A DNA stretch of 64,000 nucleotides from Hyphomicrobiales bacterium (GTDB taxonomy: Bacteria; Pseudomonadota; Alphaproteobacteria; Rhizobiales; Rhizobiaceae): NCBI GenBank assembly GCA_900466575.1, contig UBMP01000020.1, positions 186,001 through 250,000 of the forward strand. Reading direction: 5' to 3'. Under the pieces are notes generated by a model. The model ran no database searches. It was not told where the DNA came from and saw only the letters and a list, made by a program, of their open reading frames with translations. The position numbers and the translations under genes were made by a program. This document shows, piece by piece, positions 1 through 8,407 of this stretch. The stretch's first letter is position 1. Each line of letters opens with the position of its first letter.

Positions 1-73
1 TTCCGATTTTGCCGCCTATGCGCTAGGCTGGGTAGGTCATGGCGCGGGCAGTGCGGCGAAAGGATGCGGCAGT

Positions 74-646
74 TTGTTTCAGATAGCGCGTCGACTGGCT
101 CTTGCCACATTGCTGCAATTCGCCTTCTGTGAGATGGCCCGGGCGGAGGACTCCATCTGGACGAGCAAGCCCGTCCGCGTCGATCCCAACAAGCAGACCT
201 ACGAACGATTGCCCAGTCTGGTTCTCGGTCTTGAAGGGGCTCAAACCATCAGCTTTCCGGTCAAGATCGACATGCGTGACAGCACGCGATTTGCCGCCGA
301 TGGCGTCGAATATGTTCTGAAAGGACTGAAGGCGCTCGCGGCTGACCGCTTGTGCAAGTCGGAGACGGGAGCGCGCTGGCCCTGCGGTTCTCAGGCCGCG
401 ATCTATGTCAGCAACCTTTTTCGGGGACGGACGCTGGTCTGCAAGGTCGACCGAATGGCTGATCATGTGGAGCTGTCAGGCTGCCGGACAACACGGATGC
501 GGATTCCATTCGAGATCGTGGCGCGGGGATTTGCTTTTCCTGATGGGGTTGACGGCGAACTGGAAGCAGCCCTGTTGAGCGCGAGGGCGCAACGCGCAGG
601 CGTCTGGAAAGACGCCGCATGCGCTACGGCGTCTCATTCCTGCTGA
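74..646 (+). CDS. Secreted SNase-fold protein, catalytically degenerate
   Basis: The start is a TTG followed by a basic, hydrophobic signal-like N terminus that ends at about residue 24 (ARAED). The mature part follows the layout of thermonuclease (SNase) homologues: a beta-rich start, then WPCG at about residue 102, a GRTLVCKV strand, a paired cysteine, and a terminal 'AARAQRAGVW' helix. The usual DGDT and GIDAPE catalytic segments are replaced by ADGV and GLKALAAD, so nuclease activity is unlikely. The frame stays open to the left edge without an ATG, so the gene may begin outside the window. Its last 13 bases overlap the convergent minus-strand gene. The fold assignment is my inference from pattern similarity; the function is unknown. 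Confidence 0.6.
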   Translation: MFQIARRLALATLLQFAFCEMARAEDSIWTSKPVRVDPNKQTYERLPSLVLGLEGAQTISFPVKIDMRDSTRFAADGVEYVLKGLKALAADRLCKSETGARWPCGSQAAIYVSNLFRGRTLVCKVDRMADHVELSGCRTTRMRIPFEIVARGFAFPDGVDGELEAALLSARAQRAGVWKDAACATASHSC

Positions 647-1458
647 GGCATTGGCTCTATCTCTGGCGCCGGCTTTTCCTGGGCAGGCAAATTCAGTTTG
701 TAAAAGGGGCTTGTCGTGGCACAGCGAAACTTGCCGCATCGCGCTTCGATCGTGAGATTGAACGCCCCCGGCATGAGCTTCTCCTCAAACAGCTTGATGT
801 CTATATCCCGTACTTGCAGGCTGAAGGACTGAAGCTTTCTGATGTTGCTCATGACGTCGGCGGCCTCGCCCTGAAGAATGTGCCCGAGAGCGCTGTCGGC
901 CGCGCGCTCGAAGTCTTCCTTGAAGGATCGCTCCGTCCGCTCAGGCAGATAGACCAGCTTCAGCCGCACCATGGTCGATGCACCGAAGATGTTGCGTCTG
1001 ATCTGAACGAAAAGCGAGTTGTGCGCACTGTCGTCCGTCGTGGGTGAAACGCTCATCTCGCCCGAGCAATCCGAAGTGTCGGAAAAGAAGAGATTGGCTT
1101 CCCAGGAAAGCCTCATTTCCGGCAGAGCAGGTTGAAGCAGCGCACAGAAATCCGTGGCCGCGAAAGCACTCGCCAGACTGAAGTTGGCATCCGGGAAGGT
1201 GACAACGGGTTTTGCCAGCGCGGCGGTCAGCACCAAAGGTTTGTTGACGCGTTTCGTCTTGCTCGTTGTCTTCGGCGGTGTCGGCTTGACCTCGGCGCTA
1301 TGCTGGTAGGAGTGCCAATATGCGAGCACAGCATCGATGGTATTTCTATAGTTGGTAGAAAAAAGCGCGCTTGCAAAAGCACATGAAACAAAGACGGCTA
1401 TCGCGATGAAGATTGTAAGGCCCGTCTGGGTCGATGTGCGCTTATCGTCTTTGCGCAT
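634..1458 (-). CDS. Membrane-anchored hypothetical protein (possibly DUF6030)
   Basis: This is a 274-residue protein. A single transmembrane helix at about residues 12-34 is followed by a low-complexity linker rich in Pro, Thr and Lys, and then an exported globular domain with four cysteines (FCALL, DCSG, RCGKFRC) that could pair in the periplasm. The topology suggests an N-in, C-out anchored protein. It resembles rhizobial proteins of unknown function; I recall the label DUF6030 for this type, but this is tentative. It ends inside the 3' end of the convergent nuclease-fold gene. No enzyme motif is visible. Confidence 0.65.
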   Translation of the reverse strand: MRKDDKRTSTQTGLTIFIAIAVFVSCAFASALFSTNYRNTIDAVLAYWHSYQHSAEVKPTPPKTTSKTKRVNKPLVLTAALAKPVVTFPDANFSLASAFAATDFCALLQPALPEMRLSWEANLFFSDTSDCSGEMSVSPTTDDSAHNSLFVQIRRNIFGASTMVRLKLVYLPERTERSFKEDFERAADSALGHILQGEAADVMSNIRKLQSFSLQVRDIDIKLFEEKLMPGAFNLTIEARCGKFRCATTSPFYKLNLPAQEKPAPEIEPMPQQE

Positions 1459-1750
1459 TCAGCGTACTCAAATCCCGCTTGGCCTTGGATGACGAGGTGG
1501 CCGCCGTTTCAATCACGTCCTGCCGAAGCAGTTCCACCGATTTTCAACGTCGGAGTGCCTCTTCTGCGTCTGGTGTCGTCAAATCCGGCTGACTTAAGTT
1601 GGCACTGTAGTTCCGAAGTCCACAATTTCAAGGATATTCTCCGGCGCCATGCCGCTCGCTCCGGTCTTTATGGGTCTCCACTGATACGCCTGGCATAAAA
1701 GACTTGCGCTGAGGCGCGGGGGAGACCGAAGTGTTCTAATGTGGACCATC

Positions 1751-1780
1751 TTGTCCCAAAAATGTTGTATTCGATAAAAT
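1751..1780 (+). promoter_or_regulatory. Candidate sigma-70 promoter of the first BTLCP gene
   Basis: The roughly 400-base gap between the divergent genes at 1458 and 1855 contains no convincing coding frame. A TTGTCC (1751-1756) and a TAAAAT (1775-1780) are separated by 18 bases and lie 75 bases upstream of the ATG, in AT-richer sequence than the surroundings. This is consistent with a housekeeping promoter but rests on hexamer matching alone. Confidence 0.35.
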
Positions 1781-1854
1781 GCAACTGATTTTCAAAATTC
1801 GAAATCAACGCCTCGTTGCTAGCTTCGACTTGTTTTCAACAGGAACCGGTCGAG

Positions 1855-2451
1855 ATGTTCCAGATAAAAAGAAAAATAACATTTGCAGGTCTTGCCTTCG
1901 CAGCCATCTTCTTGGGGACCCAGGCGGAAGCTGGTCCGGGAGCGCTTGTTCGCCCGCTCAAGAGCGCAACCAGTGCAGCATTCATGCCGGAGGGGCGCCA
2001 AACGCTGGCACCATACGCGCACGTCCGCTTTTGTATCGCCTCACCCGGCGAGTGTGCACAGGGCAGCGGACCTTCTACCGTGGAACTGACGTCTTCGAAA
2101 CTCGATCTGCTCAAGCGGATCAACAATCGGGTCAACAATTCCATCGAGCCCTATATGCCCGACGGCCCCGAAACCTGGGTCATCAATCCTGATCGCGGCA
2201 ATTGCCACGACTATGCGGTCACCAAGCGACACGAACTGATCCGCGCAGGCTGGCCTTCAGCAAGCCTGCGGCTCGCCGTGGCCTACACGCGCTCCGGCAT
2301 CGGCCACCTCGTGGTCATCGTGCGCACGAGCGAGGGCGACCTGGTGCTGGACAATTTGACCAGCCGTATCGTTCCGTGGAGCAAGTCCGGACTGCGCTTC
2401 GTCTCCGTTGAAGCCGGCGACAAGCCTCGCGTCTGGTACGCGATCCGCTAA
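1855..2451 (+). CDS. Transglutaminase-like cysteine proteinase (BTLCP, peptidase C93 type)
   Basis: This is a 198-residue exported protein. I chose the ATG at 1855 because it starts directly at a signal peptide (basic KRK, hydrophobic core, cleavage near QAEAG) and has an AGGAACCGG-type ribosome site. An upstream TTG at 1816 is less likely. The catalytic Cys lies in GNCHDYAVTKRHEL (about residue 119), His in GIGHLVVIV and Asp in VLDNLTS, the triad of bacterial transglutaminase-like cysteine proteinases (DUF920/PF06035). LapG-type members cleave surface adhesins, while most small secreted rhizobial members have no known substrate. A paralogue with the same motifs lies at 8408-9034. A hairpin follows the stop. 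Confidence 0.85.
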   Translation: MFQIKRKITFAGLAFAAIFLGTQAEAGPGALVRPLKSATSAAFMPEGRQTLAPYAHVRFCIASPGECAQGSGPSTVELTSSKLDLLKRINNRVNNSIEPYMPDGPETWVINPDRGNCHDYAVTKRHELIRAGWPSASLRLAVAYTRSGIGHLVVIVRTSEGDLVLDNLTSRIVPWSKSGLRFVSVEAGDKPRVWYAIR

Positions 2452-2486
2452 CTCCATCGGTCAATACCAAAAGATCAATCAATTCT

Positions 2487-2522
2487 ATGCTGCGGCCCTG
2501 CAATGAAACTCGGCCGCAGCAT
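2487..2522 (+). terminator. Hairpin after BTLCP gene
   Basis: An 11-bp perfect inverted repeat (ATGCTGCGGCC at 2487-2497 and its complement at 2512-2522, 14-base loop) begins 36 bases after the stop. It is GC-rich but followed only by GAGTGTTT rather than a clean T-run, so it is a likely but not textbook intrinsic terminator. It separates the proteinase gene from gmd. Confidence 0.6.
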
Positions 2523-2692
2523 GAGTGTTTGACCCTTCGAGAGTATTCGGGACCAAGATTAACCAACTGTTCTTTCCTGCTGTTGCGTTGCAGCATGCCC
2601 TGTTGTACATCTTCGTCGTAGGCCTCAGGTTTCGCGAATGTACGAATTCGACGCAGCTTGAGGCGTTTTTTAATATTGCAGGCTGAGGGGCA

Positions 2693-3832
2693 ATGACAAA
2701 AAATTTGGGTGCCGCGAAAAAGGCTCTTATTACCGGTGTAACAGGTCAGGATGGTTCCTATCTCGCCGAGTTTTTGCTGGCGAAGGGATATCAGGTTCAC
2801 GGTATCAAACGTCGTGCCTCCCTGTTCAATACTGCCCGTGTCGATCACATCTATGAAGATCAGCATGTCGAGAATGCGCGCTTCAAGCTGCATTACGGTG
2901 ACCTGAGCGACACGTCCAACCTGACCAGACTGATCCGCGACATCGAGCCGGACGAGGTTTACAATCTCGGTGCACAGTCTCACGTGGCGGTCAGCTTCGA
3001 AGCGCCGGAATATACCGCGGATGTGGATGCGATCGGCACGCTCAGGCTGCTGGAAGCTATCCGGTTTCTCGGCCTCGAGAAGACGACCCGCTTCTATCAG
3101 GCCTCGACATCGGAACTCTATGGCCTGGTTCAGGAAATTCCGCAGCGTGAAACGACGCCGTTTCATCCCCGTTCGCCTTACGCAGTGGCCAAGCTCTATG
3201 CCTACTGGATCACCGTGAACTATCGCGAGGCCTACGGCATCTACGCCTGCAACGGTATCCTCTTCAATCACGAGTCGCCTCGTCGCGGCGAGACATTCGT
3301 GACTCGCAAGATCACGCGCGGCCTGGCGAATATCGCGCTGGGACTGGAGCCCTGCCTCTATATGGGCAACATCGACTCATTGCGCGACTGGGGTCACGCC
3401 AAGGACTATGTCCGTATGCAGTGGATGATGCTGCAGCAGGAGGCTCCGGAAGATTTCGTGATCGCAACGGGCGTGCAGTACTCCGTGCGGCAGTTCATTC
3501 AGTGGGCCGGCAAGGAACTCGGGTTGACGATCGAGTTCTCGGGCCAGGGGGTGGACGAAGTCGGGCGCATCGTGGCGATCGAGGGTGATATGGCCCCCGC
3601 GTTGAAGGTCGGCGATATCATCGTCCGGATCGATCCCCGCTATTTCCGTCCGGCCGAAGTGGAGACGCTTCTGGGCGATCCGACGAAGGCCAAGGAGCGG
3701 CTTGGCTGGGTTCCTGAAATTACCGTTCAGGAAATGTGCGCGGAAATGGTCGCGGAAGACCACAAGGCCGCGCGGCGCGTGGTTCTGCTGCGCGAGCACG
3801 GTCTCGAAATGCCCGTGAGCGTGGAAGGTTGA
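2693..3832 (+). CDS. gmd: GDP-mannose 4,6-dehydratase
   Basis: This enzyme converts GDP-D-mannose to GDP-4-keto-6-deoxy-D-mannose, the first step toward GDP-L-fucose. Its 379 residues match the family length. Visible motifs are the Rossmann [16 protein letters not shown] near the N terminus, the [20 protein letters not shown] contact segment, the TSELYG acid/base pair near residue 140, Tyr163/Lys167 in YAVAK, and [15 protein letters not shown]. It is one base short of touching fcl and forms an operon with it and the truncated glycosyltransferase. It starts the exopolysaccharide gene block here. Confidence 0.95.
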   Translation: MTKNLGAAKKALITGVTGQDGSYLAEFLLAKGYQVHGIKRRASLFNTARVDHIYEDQHVENARFKLHYGDLSDTSNLTRLIRDIEPDEVYNLGAQSHVAVSFEAPEYTADVDAIGTLRLLEAIRFLGLEKTTRFYQASTSELYGLVQEIPQRETTPFHPRSPYAVAKLYAYWITVNYREAYGIYACNGILFNHESPRRGETFVTRKITRGLANIALGLEPCLYMGNIDSLRDWGHAKDYVRMQWMMLQQEAPEDFVIATGVQYSVRQFIQWAGKELGLTIEFSGQGVDEVGRIVAIEGDMAPALKVGDIIVRIDPRYFRPAEVETLLGDPTKAKERLGWVPEITVQEMCAEMVAEDHKAARRVVLLREHGLEMPVSVEG

Positions 3833-3833
3833 C

Positions 3834-4793
3834 ATGAGTTTCGATCTCAGCGGCAGACGAGTCTGGGTTGCCGGACATCGTGGCATGGTCGGTTCGGCGG
3901 TAGTTCGCCGGCTTGGCAGCGAGAATTGCGAAGTCGTGACGGCGGGACGGGATACTGTGGACTTGAAGCGGCAGGCTGAAGTCGAAGCCTTCCTGCAGGA
4001 CGCCCGGCCCGACGTTGTGGTCATGGCCGCTGCCAAGGTCGGCGGCATTCTGGCCAACGACACCTATCCGGCCGATTTTCTCTACGATAACCTGATGATC
4101 GAAGCGAACATTGTTGAGGCTTCCCACCGGGTTGGCGTGGAGAAGTTCCTGTTCCTGGGCTCCTCGTGCATCTATCCGAAATTCGCGGATCAGCCGATCA
4201 GGGAAGATTCTCTTTTGACCGGCTCGTTGGAGCCGACAAACGAGTGGTACGCGATCGCCAAGATCGCCGGCATCAAGCTGGCCCAGGCCTATCGCAAGCA
4301 ATATGGTCACGACTATATTTCCGCCATGCCGACCAACCTCTACGGCCCCGGCGACAATTTCGACCTCAATTCCAGCCATGTCATGCCTGCGCTCATCCGC
4401 AAGGCGCATGAGGCCAAGGTGCGGGGCGACCGCGAGATCGTCATGTGGGGGACCGGCCAGCCGCGGCGCGAGTTCCTGCATGCCGATGATTGCGCGGACG
4501 CGCTTGTTTTCCTTCTCAAGAATTACTCCGGTCACGAGCATGTCAATGTCGGTTCCGGAGAAGACGTGACGATCCTGGAGCTGACGCAACTTGTCTGCAA
4601 GGTAGTCGGTTTCGAGGGGGAGATCGTTCATGATCTCACGAAACCAGACGGTACGCCGCGCAAGCTGATGAGCGCCGACAAGCTCAGAGGCATGGGGTGG
4701 ACGCCGAGAATCGGCCTCGAAGAGGGAGTTGCAGGGACCTACAAATCCTTCCTAGAAGGTGCTTACACAGAGCGACACGCAGGGCGCGCGTGA
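3834..4793 (+). CDS. fcl: GDP-L-fucose synthase (epimerase/reductase)
   Basis: The product takes the gmd product through 3,5-epimerisation and NADPH reduction to GDP-L-fucose. Its 319 residues are normal for the family. GHRGMVGSAVVRRL is the NADP-binding loop, and the catalytic Ser lies in GSSCIYP (about 110) with Tyr139/Lys143 in EWYAIAK. LYGPGDNFD and GTGQPRREFLH are family signatures. The ATG follows the gmd stop by one base, so the two are translationally coupled. The stop overlaps the start of the next glycosyltransferase (GTGATG). With gmd it supplies activated fucose for a surface polysaccharide. Confidence 0.95.
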   Translation: MSFDLSGRRVWVAGHRGMVGSAVVRRLGSENCEVVTAGRDTVDLKRQAEVEAFLQDARPDVVVMAAAKVGGILANDTYPADFLYDNLMIEANIVEASHRVGVEKFLFLGSSCIYPKFADQPIREDSLLTGSLEPTNEWYAIAKIAGIKLAQAYRKQYGHDYISAMPTNLYGPGDNFDLNSSHVMPALIRKAHEAKVRGDREIVMWGTGQPRREFLHADDCADALVFLLKNYSGHEHVNVGSGEDVTILELTQLVCKVVGFEGEIVHDLTKPDGTPRKLMSADKLRGMGWTPRIGLEEGVAGTYKSFLEGAYTERHAGRA

Positions 4794-5488
4794 TGACGGT
4801 CCTGGGGCGAGAGACTGCTGTCGGCAATCCTGTTGCGACGGCACACTCCGCGTCATCGAGGCGCGTGATCGTTTATTGCATGAACTATGCGCCTGAATTG
4901 GCAGGCGTTGGCCGCTACACCGGAGAAATCGCGGACTATCTGGCCTCCACGGGCAACGATGTGACGGTGATCACAACGCCGCCGCACTATCCCGGCTGGA
5001 ATGTCAAGGACGGTTTCTCCAATCGCTATTCAAGCCGCAATGAGAATGGAATCGCGGTCATCCGGTGCCCGCTGATCCTGCGCAGAAAGATGGGCGGAAT
5101 CTGGCGGCTCTTGGCGCCCCTGTCCTTTGCCGTGTCGTCCGGGCCGGTCGCTTTCTGGCAGATCTTGCGCAAACGCCCGCAGGTGGTCTTCTGCGTTGAA
5201 CCCACCCTGTTCGCCGCGCCGGCCGCCCAGCTGGCGGCAAGACTGGCCGGCTCTTCGACTGTCCTGCACGTTCAGGATCTCGAGGTCGACGCCGCTTTTG
5301 CGGTCGGTCATCTCGGGTCGCGGTCCCTGCTCAAGAAGATCGGTCATGCCTTCGAGCGATTTACGCTCGGACGCTTTTCGAAAGTCATCACGATCTCGGA
5401 TCGCATGGCTGAGAAATTGCGCGAGAAGGGGGTCGACGGCCGGCGGCTCGATGTCGTGCGCAACTGGGTCGACCTCTCGCACATCTAA
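4793..5488 (+). pseudogene. Truncated GT4 glycosyltransferase (WcaI-like), N-terminal half
   Basis: The ATG overlaps the fcl stop, giving 231 residues. The N-terminal GT-B domain is intact: IVYCMNYAPELAGVGRYTGEIADYL acceptor loop (broken here as IVYCMNYAPE, GVGRYTGEI), PPHYPGW, HVQDLEVDAA, and VITISDRM. These match the WcaI-type fucosyltransferases that accompany gmd/fcl. The frame stops right after VRNWVDLSHI, the point where the family enters its nucleotide-sugar-binding C-terminal domain. The EX7E motif and about 170-180 residues are therefore missing. No continuation is found in the other frames before the reverse-oriented hydrolase gene. I take it as a truncated, inactive remnant, although a sequencing artefact cannot be excluded. 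Confidence 0.8.
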
Positions 5489-5539
5489 TCGTCGGCGGGA
5501 CGGGTGAGGCGGGCAGGTCTTCTGCGCCGGGTCTCGCGT

Positions 5540-6859
5540 TTACCAGCCTTCCCGCAGCATGGCTTCCCTGACCTTCTGAGCGACGATCGTGCTGCCGGCC
5601 GTCGTGAGATGGATCGCATCGACCCTGAGGGATCGTGGGGTCAATCCCGCGGCGATGTCGGCATTGTCATCCGGAGAGCCGTTGCCTGAGGCGAGAAGGG
5701 CGCTGTAGACATCGACAAAGCGATGGCCGTACTGGCTCGCGAGGTCTCGGTTCAATTGCTGAATCATGGCGACCCGCGCGGCATCTTCCGATGTACTTGT
5801 CAAAACACTCAACACCAGAAAGCGACTGTGGCCCATATAGGCGATCATTGCCGCGATGTCGGCCTTTGTGGCCTCGGCATCCGCCGCCGTGATGACGCCG
5901 TTGTTGCCGGCCCATATCCAGGCCGTGTGGTTCTTGTAAAGCGCGGGATCGTCGAGCACGAATTGCATGTTGGCCGGGCAGGCAACGGCGCCGCCTGCCG
6001 TATCGCGCGTGAATGTCCAGTTGCCGCTGGAGTCGGTGCTCAGCATCCCGTGGACGCCAGCGAGCGTTCCGGCCGCCGTTCCTGTAAATGAGGCTCCAGA
6101 GGTCAGGATATTGGTGTTCTTTGAAGTCACGGCGACAGCATAGTCCGTAGCGACTGGGGCTACGGAGAGAATGACATTGTCCAATGTGAACGTGCCGGCC
6201 GTGCCGCTCACCATGAGGAAGGCCAGCGTATCCATGGTTGCCGGGCTTCCCCCGGCGCTGCCAACATAGAGGGTGGCCTTGTAATGTCCGGACGCCGTCA
6301 CGTTGAAGCCGTTGACGCCGGCGCCATTGTTGGAGGCCCAGACCCCGCCGCTCAAGCCGCCGACGCGCACAGTGAGGCCCGCAGGAATTTCGATATCGAA
6401 TTCGACGGTAAACGCTCTGCCATTGGGGATGGTCTGCCCCAGAGACACGGAAGCGCCGGAGGGCGATCCGACCGGACTGACATAGAGCTTGCCATTGCTG
6501 CGGCTGGCCAGTCCGCCCCATCCCCCGGTGGAAGTGTCGAAATTCCAAGACCAGACCGTATCGGCCCGCGCTGGGATCATGTTGCCGTTGAGGGTGACAT
6601 AGAGGGGCCGTCCGCCCTGCCGCGCGGCAATCGAGTACGATCCCTGTCCGCCGAGACCTTTGTTGATGGGCGAGCGGGGAGGGGAAAACAGGCCGCCGGC
6701 AATGGCTGGGTACCCCGCAGCCGTGAGACTGTCCCCCCAGGCGACGACAGGAGAGGCGACGGGCTTGAGGGTGTTCGCGCGAGCCGCGGAAATGCCGAGG
6801 CTGAAACCATACATGAGCAGCATCCTTCTTGTGAGACGATAGGAATTTGATCCTATCAT
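5540..6859 (-). CDS. Exported SGNH/GDSL hydrolase with inserted beta-sandwich domain
   Basis: This is a 439-residue protein. I prefer the ATG at 6859, preceded by AAGGA, over a TTG at 6907. A twin-Arg signal-like N terminus (LTRRMLLMYGF) is followed by SGNH block I, WGDSLTA (Ser nucleophile), and block II, NKGLGGQGS. A Gly/Ser/Thr-rich beta region of about 200 residues comes next and resembles a carbohydrate-binding or jelly-roll insert. Block III is WAGNNG and block V is DAIHLT (Asp/His). It is likely a secreted or surface esterase acting on acylated polysaccharide. It lies opposite to, and exactly between, two truncated polysaccharide genes, so it arrived or was left there in a rearrangement. 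Substrate is unknown. Confidence 0.75.
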   Translation of the reverse strand: MIGSNSYRLTRRMLLMYGFSLGISAARANTLKPVASPVVAWGDSLTAAGYPAIAGGLFSPPRSPINKGLGGQGSYSIAARQGGRPLYVTLNGNMIPARADTVWSWNFDTSTGGWGGLASRSNGKLYVSPVGSPSGASVSLGQTIPNGRAFTVEFDIEIPAGLTVRVGGLSGGVWASNNGAGVNGFNVTASGHYKATLYVGSAGGSPATMDTLAFLMVSGTAGTFTLDNVILSVAPVATDYAVAVTSKNTNILTSGASFTGTAAGTLAGVHGMLSTDSSGNWTFTRDTAGGAVACPANMQFVLDDPALYKNHTAWIWAGNNGVITAADAEATKADIAAMIAYMGHSRFLVLSVLTSTSEDAARVAMIQQLNRDLASQYGHRFVDVYSALLASGNGSPDDNADIAAGLTPRSLRVDAIHLTTAGSTIVAQKVREAMLREGW

Positions 6860-6926
6860 GAGGCTGTTCCTTGTGGATTTTGCTGGGCGCTGCAGATCTC
6901 GTTTCAAGCGTCTTCTGCTCTTCTAG

Positions 6927-7793
6927 TGTCTGCGGCAGAGAACAGGAAATTGTTCGCAGCCGAGAGAATATGTCTTGAGGACTTCCAAGGTGGATTGGTT
7001 CGGCGCGGGACCCCCTGCGATCACGCGGCTGGTCTTACCGATGTCCGGCCACAGCTCTGTCGGCGTCTTTGGCGTATGGGCGAAAAGCGGGCATGGTGCG
7101 TTCTTCGTCGCGTGTCTGGTTGCGCTTCTGCTGACAAAATCGCGGGCGGGCACCGCGTCAACCTTCATCGCTCTTCTCGGCCTTTCGGCCTTCCTTGTCC
7201 TGGATGGATATGCTCGGATCGAGCGTCGAACGCGCCGCGCCGCGGCCGGCCACGGGCGTTTTCGACCCCTGGCGATTGCCTTTGGGGTAGGCGCGCTGGT
7301 GGTCTTCGGATTTACACTGCTGGGGGGGCGTGTTCTTCTGCGCGCCGACACACAGGGTTTCGAGGATGGGCGCTTCTGTGCCTATCCTTCCATGGTGAAA
7401 CTCTTGTCCGACAACTGGTTGCTCGGCACCGGTCTGGGAAGCTTTCGCGAGGCGTATGCGCGATATCAGGATCCGTCTTGCGGAGGGGCAAAAATACTAT
7501 GGGATCGAGCGCACTCATTCTATCTTGAGGGCTGGATCGACCTTGGCGTCATCTTTCCGCTTCTTCTCATCGTTGCGGTCGGGGCTCTCCTGGTAACCTT
7601 CCAGGTTGGGCTCAAGGAACGCAAGTCAATGCGGTGGTCTTCAGCGACAGGATTGGCCATCCTTGTTCTGTTCCTGCTACACAGCACTGTGGACTTTTCG
7701 ATCCAGATACCTGGCGTGGCGGGCACATTCGCGGCCATCATGGCCGGAGTTGCAGTCCTTTCCCTCAATCGTCGTCGGTCGTCCGCTCCTTGA
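6927..7793 (+). pseudogene. O-antigen ligase/polymerase (Wzy_C type), C-terminal remnant
   Basis: The open frame runs from just after a TAG at 6924 and has no good start; a TTG at 6975 is the first candidate. The sequence shows the C-terminal half of a multi-pass O-antigen ligase/exopolysaccharide polymerase: a helix ending LLTKSRAG, further helices, the large periplasmic loop with GTGLGSFREAYARYQ and RAHSFYLEGWIDLG, and final membrane helices. Family members normally have about five more helices before the SRAG motif, so roughly 150-200 residues are missing. It is most simply a broken gene at the right edge of the rearranged polysaccharide locus. Confidence 0.7.
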
Positions 7794-7824
7794 TGGTTCA
7801 GGGCCCGCGAAGGCCGCGCCGCTG

Positions 7825-8088
7825 TCAGTCGTCCACCCGCATATGCGTAACCTCGTTGCGCTTGTCCGGTCCCTTCTTGAATTGGATGGTCACATGCTGC
7901 CCCTCCTTGAACTTGGGAAATTTGCTGCCTTCCGGCAATCTGTAACGGGTGCCGTCACCCAGAATAACGGTTCCATCGCCGACATAGCGGACATTGCCAT
8001 GTGCATCCTCCGCGCTTGCAAAGCCTGCGGGCGCTGCGAGCGCTGCAGCAAGAACGATGGTTCCGCCGAGTTTGACAAGTTTCACCAC
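7825..8088 (-). CDS. Small exported DUF1344-like protein
   Basis: This is an 87-residue protein. A clear signal peptide (VKLGGTIVLAAALAAPAGFASA) leads into a roughly 60-residue beta-rich domain with the pattern G-x-V-R-Y-V..TVILGDGTRYRLPEGSKF...KEGQHVTIQF, typical of the small periplasmic DUF1344 proteins of rhizobia. Function is unknown. It is transcribed divergently from the second BTLCP gene and faces the end of the O-antigen ligase remnant. Confidence 0.75.
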   Translation of the reverse strand: MVKLVKLGGTIVLAAALAAPAGFASAEDAHGNVRYVGDGTVILGDGTRYRLPEGSKFPKFKEGQHVTIQFKKGPDKRNEVTHMRVDD

Positions 8089-8407
8089 TGAAGAATCCTC
8101 TGTCTTTCGTGTCCTGTAACGGGACGTCTATTCTGTCCCGTTCCAATAAAAATAAGGGTTGAAACACGGAGATTCAATGGATCCGGTTTTTCTATTCCAC
8201 TGCGCGAGGATTCTAAGCGGTCTTTCATTCCGGCGAACGCAGGTATCCGCTTCAATTCAGGACAGAAAACGCTGATCGCTTAAAATTTTAGCTTTTCACT
8301 TAAAAGGCGAAGAACACCTCTCCTGTAAGACTGCCATCAACGGAAGCCCGAAGGCTCCTGAAAAAGAAAAAGGACGCAAAAGCGTCAGGCAGAAACGGGG
8401 TAGTGTC
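8089..8407. other. Divergent intergenic region, no gene seen
   Basis: These 319 bases separate the divergent DUF1344-like and BTLCP genes and should hold both promoters. No coding frame is convincing. AT-rich stretches occur at 8145-8160 and 8280-8300. A small hairpin (GACGC, AAAA loop, GCGTC at 8373-8386) lies 22 bases upstream of the BTLCP start, inside its presumed leader. No clear operator was recognised. Confidence 0.5.

Noticed and set aside
1489-1698. Small plus-strand gene in the 1459-1854 gap
   Set aside because: No ribosome site, no domain and unremarkable composition; it looks like chance coding potential.
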